Positions 60,179-64,000 of a stretch of DNA of 64,000 nucleotides are shown in pieces (the first letter of the stretch is position 1; every line of letters starts with the position of its first letter). This stretch comes from Bretschneidera sinensis (lineage: Eukaryota; Streptophyta; Magnoliopsida; Brassicales; Akaniaceae): assembly GCA_023935145.1 (NCBI GenBank), contig CM043700.1:22891501-22955500 (forward strand), written 5' to 3'. The notes beneath the pieces are model-generated. The model saw only the letters and a list, made by a program, of their open reading frames with translations. It did no database searches and was not told the DNA's origin. The translations under genes and the position numbers were made by a program.

Positions 60179-63100
60179 TCATCTCAACCGTGACAACCTT
60201 TTTCGCTTTCTGTTCTTTTTGCGTGCAATGGCATTGCTTGTACTACTCTTGAAACCAGAAGGAATAGCCAGACTGGATGCAGGTATGCCAACAGATGTTC
60301 TGCCTTTCTTAGAAGTCCATTTCAATGGCAGATTATTTACCACAGTGCCAATATCATTTGAACTATTCAGTTCAACTAGTTGTTTAATTTGATCAAGCAT
60401 CTGGAGGGTCCAGGCCATTGACTGATCTAAGGAAACTGAGTCATCCACCGGTTTTTTCCAGAGATTCATCAGTATCTCTCTTAATGAATGAAAGGATATC
60501 GAAGGATTATAACCTTCACGATTTTCACAGATCATATTGACCTTGATGACATGTTTGCAAAGGTTTCCCTGCAGTGACCATGCACAATCACAAAAAGCAA
60601 ATTCTGATCCAGGATTCCATACTAAATGTGTTAGGTTGCTATCTTTCTGGCTTGACACCTTGGCGCAGAGGTGGTCCTTATCATCCAATGTAACAGCAGA
60701 ATCAGGAATTCGCAATGCTCGGTGCCATGAAGTAGAAGAAATATATTCTTCCTTAACATTTTGGAAAGAATCACTTTCATCTGCATACCGATCAAGCCAA
60801 TAGCTCGAATGCAACTCAGTTGTCAACTTGTGCACTAACCAATCAACTCTCTTAAGCGCACCAAGATGTGAATCATCAAACAATTTGGCTTTCAGCTTCA
60901 CATGATAGGCTTCTATGGCACCAGATGCTTCCTGGCTTGCAAGTGGAAGAGTTCTCATTGTTGAAAGCCACATTTCTGTTAAACATGAAACAAACAATAT
61001 TAATACTGGAATATAGAACTTTCATGGCAGTTCTGTGTGTTTGTGTTTGTGTCTGTGTCTGTGTCTAAGAGATAGAGATCTAACCAATCTTAGGCACCCA
61101 AGAGGCCTTGAAATACTGTACGAAGGTAGTTTGGTCAACAAAATCCTGAGTTAATTCTTCCAAGGCAGCCAACGTATCAACTCCACTCCAAATGCTGTAC
61201 ACTATTTCCCCTAAACGTTTAAAAATCTCACGTTGAACCTCTATGTTACTGCACTTTTTAACAATATTCCTAAGCCATGATCTACGAAGACGCCAAAGGC
61301 AGAACAGAACAGGGCAACAAAATATATCCCTGAAAGATAGCAAACACAATGTGTAAAAACATTTGCCCTTTCTGATTAGATAATCTTTATTAAAACTTAG
61401 TAAAAACAGTCATGCCTTATGGGATCAATCTCTGTCGCAGCATCATCAATAAGAAAACCATTGATCTTCCATCCAGGCTCTATGCTCCGAGCACGCTCAA
61501 GTAGAGCTTTCATCCAGTTAGCCACATCAGACTTCGCAAAGCTACGAGTGATAACCCATGCAACAGGCAGTGCATGTTGTCTAGAATCAAACACAAGAAG
61601 GGTGCACAAGGGATACTGCCATTCAAAAAGATCAAATAACGTAATAGTTTATCTAAAGCTTGCACAAAAGGGCATTGATGAATTTATTACCTTAAGTCTC
61701 TTTATGCCAAATGTTGAATCAGCTGCAATGAGACTATGATGGCCAAAACGGATCATTTGTTGCAATTGCCATTCTGTTTGAATCCCCAGAATAAATTGAT
61801 CTGCTTCCGACGAATCCTGATAAAAGAAAATGGATTTCTTATTGCGCTCAGCCCACATCCGGATGCTAGCTTGATCATCTAGATCTAACTCATGTGTCGA
61901 CCGTTTGATAATCATCCCAAGTTTGTGGACATACTGGGAAGCGAGGCTATTGACTTTTGCATTTGAACCACAGTATCGCTGAATCCCCTCAATGTGTTTC
62001 TCTAATACATTTTCTTCTGGAATGCCAAGATAGATCATAGACATTGTTTGCTGTTGAATCTCATTACAAATATAAGGAATTTTCTTGGCACCAGGACCAA
62101 TGGCATCTCTGTCAAGTGGCCCATGGCAGACAAAACCGGATTTGTTTACATGACGCCTTTCATTGTATATAATAAGTGCAATTGATGGGCGAGCATATAG
62201 TCGCTTCACTACAAAATGACATGTACATCCCCGCATCGATTGAGGTCTAGCAGCACGATTTCGGGTGTTAAGACGATACCTTCTACTAGGTAGTATGCCA
62301 CCACCTTCCCCATAGTTTTCAGGACCAAATGAACACCAGTACCTACAAAACCAAAACCAAAATAAGTACTCAAGTATATAGAGTGACAAAATGTAGCATA
62401 CGTATAAGGTGTGAAGTTCCAATTATAGCATTGAACTCAAATCAGAATAGTAACTGAAGCAGGAAAAACAATCCAAAAGTTGTCCAACTCAGAAATGTTG
62501 AATTTTTTTAATATGGTTCAACAAAAATTGTGAAAAATATCAATATGTAGATTGCAGGGCTCTTTCTTTTTCCATAACAGGCTTTTTCTAACTTCTAAAG
62601 AAGAGATTTTTCTTCCTATTCTTAAAGAAAGATGAGTTTTTGCCCCTTTTCCCATAATTCTGTAATTAAAATAAATAAATAAATCACTAAGCTTATCAGA
62701 TTAATTTCTCATTGATATTTTTTTCATTGACCAAGATCCAATCCAAATTGTGATGTCACCTTCTCGTCCCTGAATGGGCTTTTTCAAGTTTTTATTAAAT
62801 TTTATTTCATATATACATGTGTGTGTGCGTGTGTGTGTGTGTGAGAGAGAGAGAGAAGGGGGGGGGGGGTGAAGAAATATTTTAAAGTATAATCCAGAAA
62901 TCCCATAAAGAGGTCAAAATTAATGGTCTTCATAAAAATTAATGTAGATTCTCATAAAACTGCATCACATAGAGTACAACACATGACAGGACATCGGACA
63001 GATATGAAATGGGGGAGGGGCTCAAAGGAGCCCGAAACCATATGAAGATTAGCTATGCATGAAACTTACAGCCTATATTCCAAATATTCATCATTCTTGT

Positions 63101-63338
63101 ACTTCTTCAAGCAGCCCTTTGATCGTTTTCTTCCCCTTTCAATATGAAACCGTGTTGGGCATTCTACATTAGAGCATTCTCCAATTATAAATTCATCAGC
63201 TCGTGCATAAGGAATGAGTGCTACATCATCATAATGCTCAGGAGTGCCAAACTTGGTCCAAGTCAAATCAGCAGAAGAGAAGTCCTCCTCTGGTGGATCT
63301 TGCACCGGAAGGTCAAGTAAAGATTCAACTATATCCAT
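60179..63338 (-). CDS. SWIM zinc-finger, MULE-transposase-like protein (At1g60560-like)
   Basis: Five coding exons on the minus strand: 63070-63338, 61691-62342, 61416-61615, 61085-61329 and 60179-60975, which join in frame to 720 aa. Start MDIVESLLDL; stop at 60179-60181. An N-terminal CSNVECPTRFHIERGRKRSKG segment resembles the DNA-binding part of MULE/FAR1-type proteins. The middle has transposase-like core acidic residues: Asp near aa 298 (AADSTFG) and Asp-Asp near aa 364-365 (FLIDDAATE). The C-terminal SWIM finger is C584-x-C586-x8-C595-x-H597 (FCDCAWSLQGNLCKH). A basic end (RKKNRKRKR) may be a nuclear signal. Resembles the single-copy plant SWIM zinc-finger family, probably a domesticated MULE protein; cellular role unknown. 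A 5' leader intron appears to end just before 63403. The intron at 61330-61415 has a GC donor. Confidence 0.88.
61036..61067. repeat. (TG)n-rich microsatellite in intron 4
   Basis: TGTGTG/TGTCTG repeats close to the exon 4 donor of the SWIM gene (minus strand intron 60976-61084). Confidence 0.85.
61330..61415 (-). other. GC-AG intron of the SWIM gene
   Basis: Donor ATAAG|GCATGA at 61415 and acceptor TTTCAG|GGAT at 61330. Only this pair keeps the frame (codon AG|G = Arg); no GT donor is available in the neighbouring bases. Confidence 0.75.
62818..62870. repeat. Compound microsatellite (GT)n(GA)n(G)n
   Basis: GTGTGTG, GAGAGAGAG and a G10 run in succession within the first coding intron of the SWIM gene. 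Confidence 0.9.
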
Positions 63339-63469
63339 CTGATATATACTTCAACCCCTTGATATGCAACTGTACCAGCTTGACATATTGTATAATACCT
63401 GCAAAATTAGCGCAAAGGATACCATAATTAATAAACCAGGACTTCAAGGCAGGCAAATATAGCAAACAA

Positions 63470-63720
63470 AGTTAGGAATGGCAACAGGTCAAAGTGGGGC
63501 TAGTTTTCCCTTCCCAGTGCCAACTCCGACAGAAATAACCAGCCACAACTCTTGCCCCATCCTGTACCTGAGCAGGGGATGCAGGGATCCTTGTACCTGC
63601 CCCATTAATAAACTGGGCCCCCACCCCCATCATGCTCTGCATCGCCAAGCCTACATCTGCTCATGTTGGGCTGAGGTGCACATGAAAACCCGACTACTAG
63701 ATAAAATATCTAGTTTCTAG
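63470..63720. repeat. Possible non-autonomous DNA-transposon fragment
   Basis: GGAATGGCAACAGGTC followed by GC-rich CCCCATCCTG- and CTGGGCCCCC-like words resembles plant hAT-type MITE sequence with a GGCAACGGGT start. The opposite end and target duplication were not found. Confidence 0.35.
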
Positions 63721-64000
63721 AAAGAAAGAAAAAAAGGACCCAGATTTTCCTTTAGTTCTAAAACTTTCTTGGCTACGAACAACTATTACAAGCCATAATC
63801 AAGAGAACTCCTCTGTGAATTGGCAAAGTAGGTATATTGCTTTGAATAATTGTATTTTACAAATTTGTAAAGTCTGTTTAACTACTGAAAATATAAAATG
63901 CGCTAGCAGACGCCCAAGGCTCAGCTGGGTTACTGTTAATAGTGTAGTGTAGTGATGTATGTGTTTATTACGAATTCTGATAATTCATTTCACTTCTGTG
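63721..64000. other. Window end, nothing recognised
   Basis: Upstream (in gene sense) of the SWIM gene; the first non-coding exon and promoter may lie here or beyond the window. Confidence 0.4.

Overview
This is plant nuclear DNA, most likely from a eudicot. The evidence is GT-AG (and one GC-AG) introns, long AT-rich intergenic stretches, LTR retrotransposons primed by initiator tRNA-Met (TGGTATCAGAG sites), plant L1-type LINE remnants, a class II TCP transcription factor gene with a miR319 target site, an inositol-transporter fragment and a plant SWIM zinc-finger gene. I cannot name the species from sequence alone.

Only two genes look intact. One is a TCP2/TCP24-like gene on the + strand (CDS 42024-43430, 468 aa, long intron-containing 5' leader, miR319 site at 43215-43234). 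The other is a five-exon minus-strand SWIM/MULE-transposase-like gene (60179-63338, 720 aa).

Left third (1-24 kb), mostly transposon. A truncated Copia remnant (about 65-1800) is followed by a complete but decayed 12.3-kb minus-strand Copia element (2041-14313, TSD AAACT). It has 1.15-1.24 kb LTRs, gag, pol and an extra ORF between pol and the 3' LTR. A 2.1-kb solo LTR (9041-11186, TSD GTGCA) is nested in its gag-pol. Next comes a chimeric pseudogene: a partial TCP copy (16335-17671) joined in frame to an inositol-transporter exon (17672-17843). That transporter's next intron holds a young 4.9-kb Copia element (17952-22882, TSD GTATG, LTRs differing at one base in 177), and the transporter's last exon follows at 22980-23468.

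Middle (24-40 kb): AT-rich intergenic DNA with a duplicated block (25095-26900 and 27676-28960), two arrays of one approximately 130-bp tandem repeat (26905-27665 and 37330-38640), and a small GC-richer patch with two CACGTG boxes near 32.5-32.7 kb.

Right part (43-64 kb): two LINE remnants, one split by a 953-bp solo LTR (TSD AAGTG); a diverged tandem array of about 16 units of roughly 330 bp (53.6-58.8 kb); and the SWIM gene.

The most unusual structure is in the 12-kb Copia element. A palindromic motif around CCAGTCGACTGG is clustered upstream of the TATA box in both LTRs and again just upstream of a TATAAATA box in front of the extra ORF. This suggests an internal, LTR-like second promoter.
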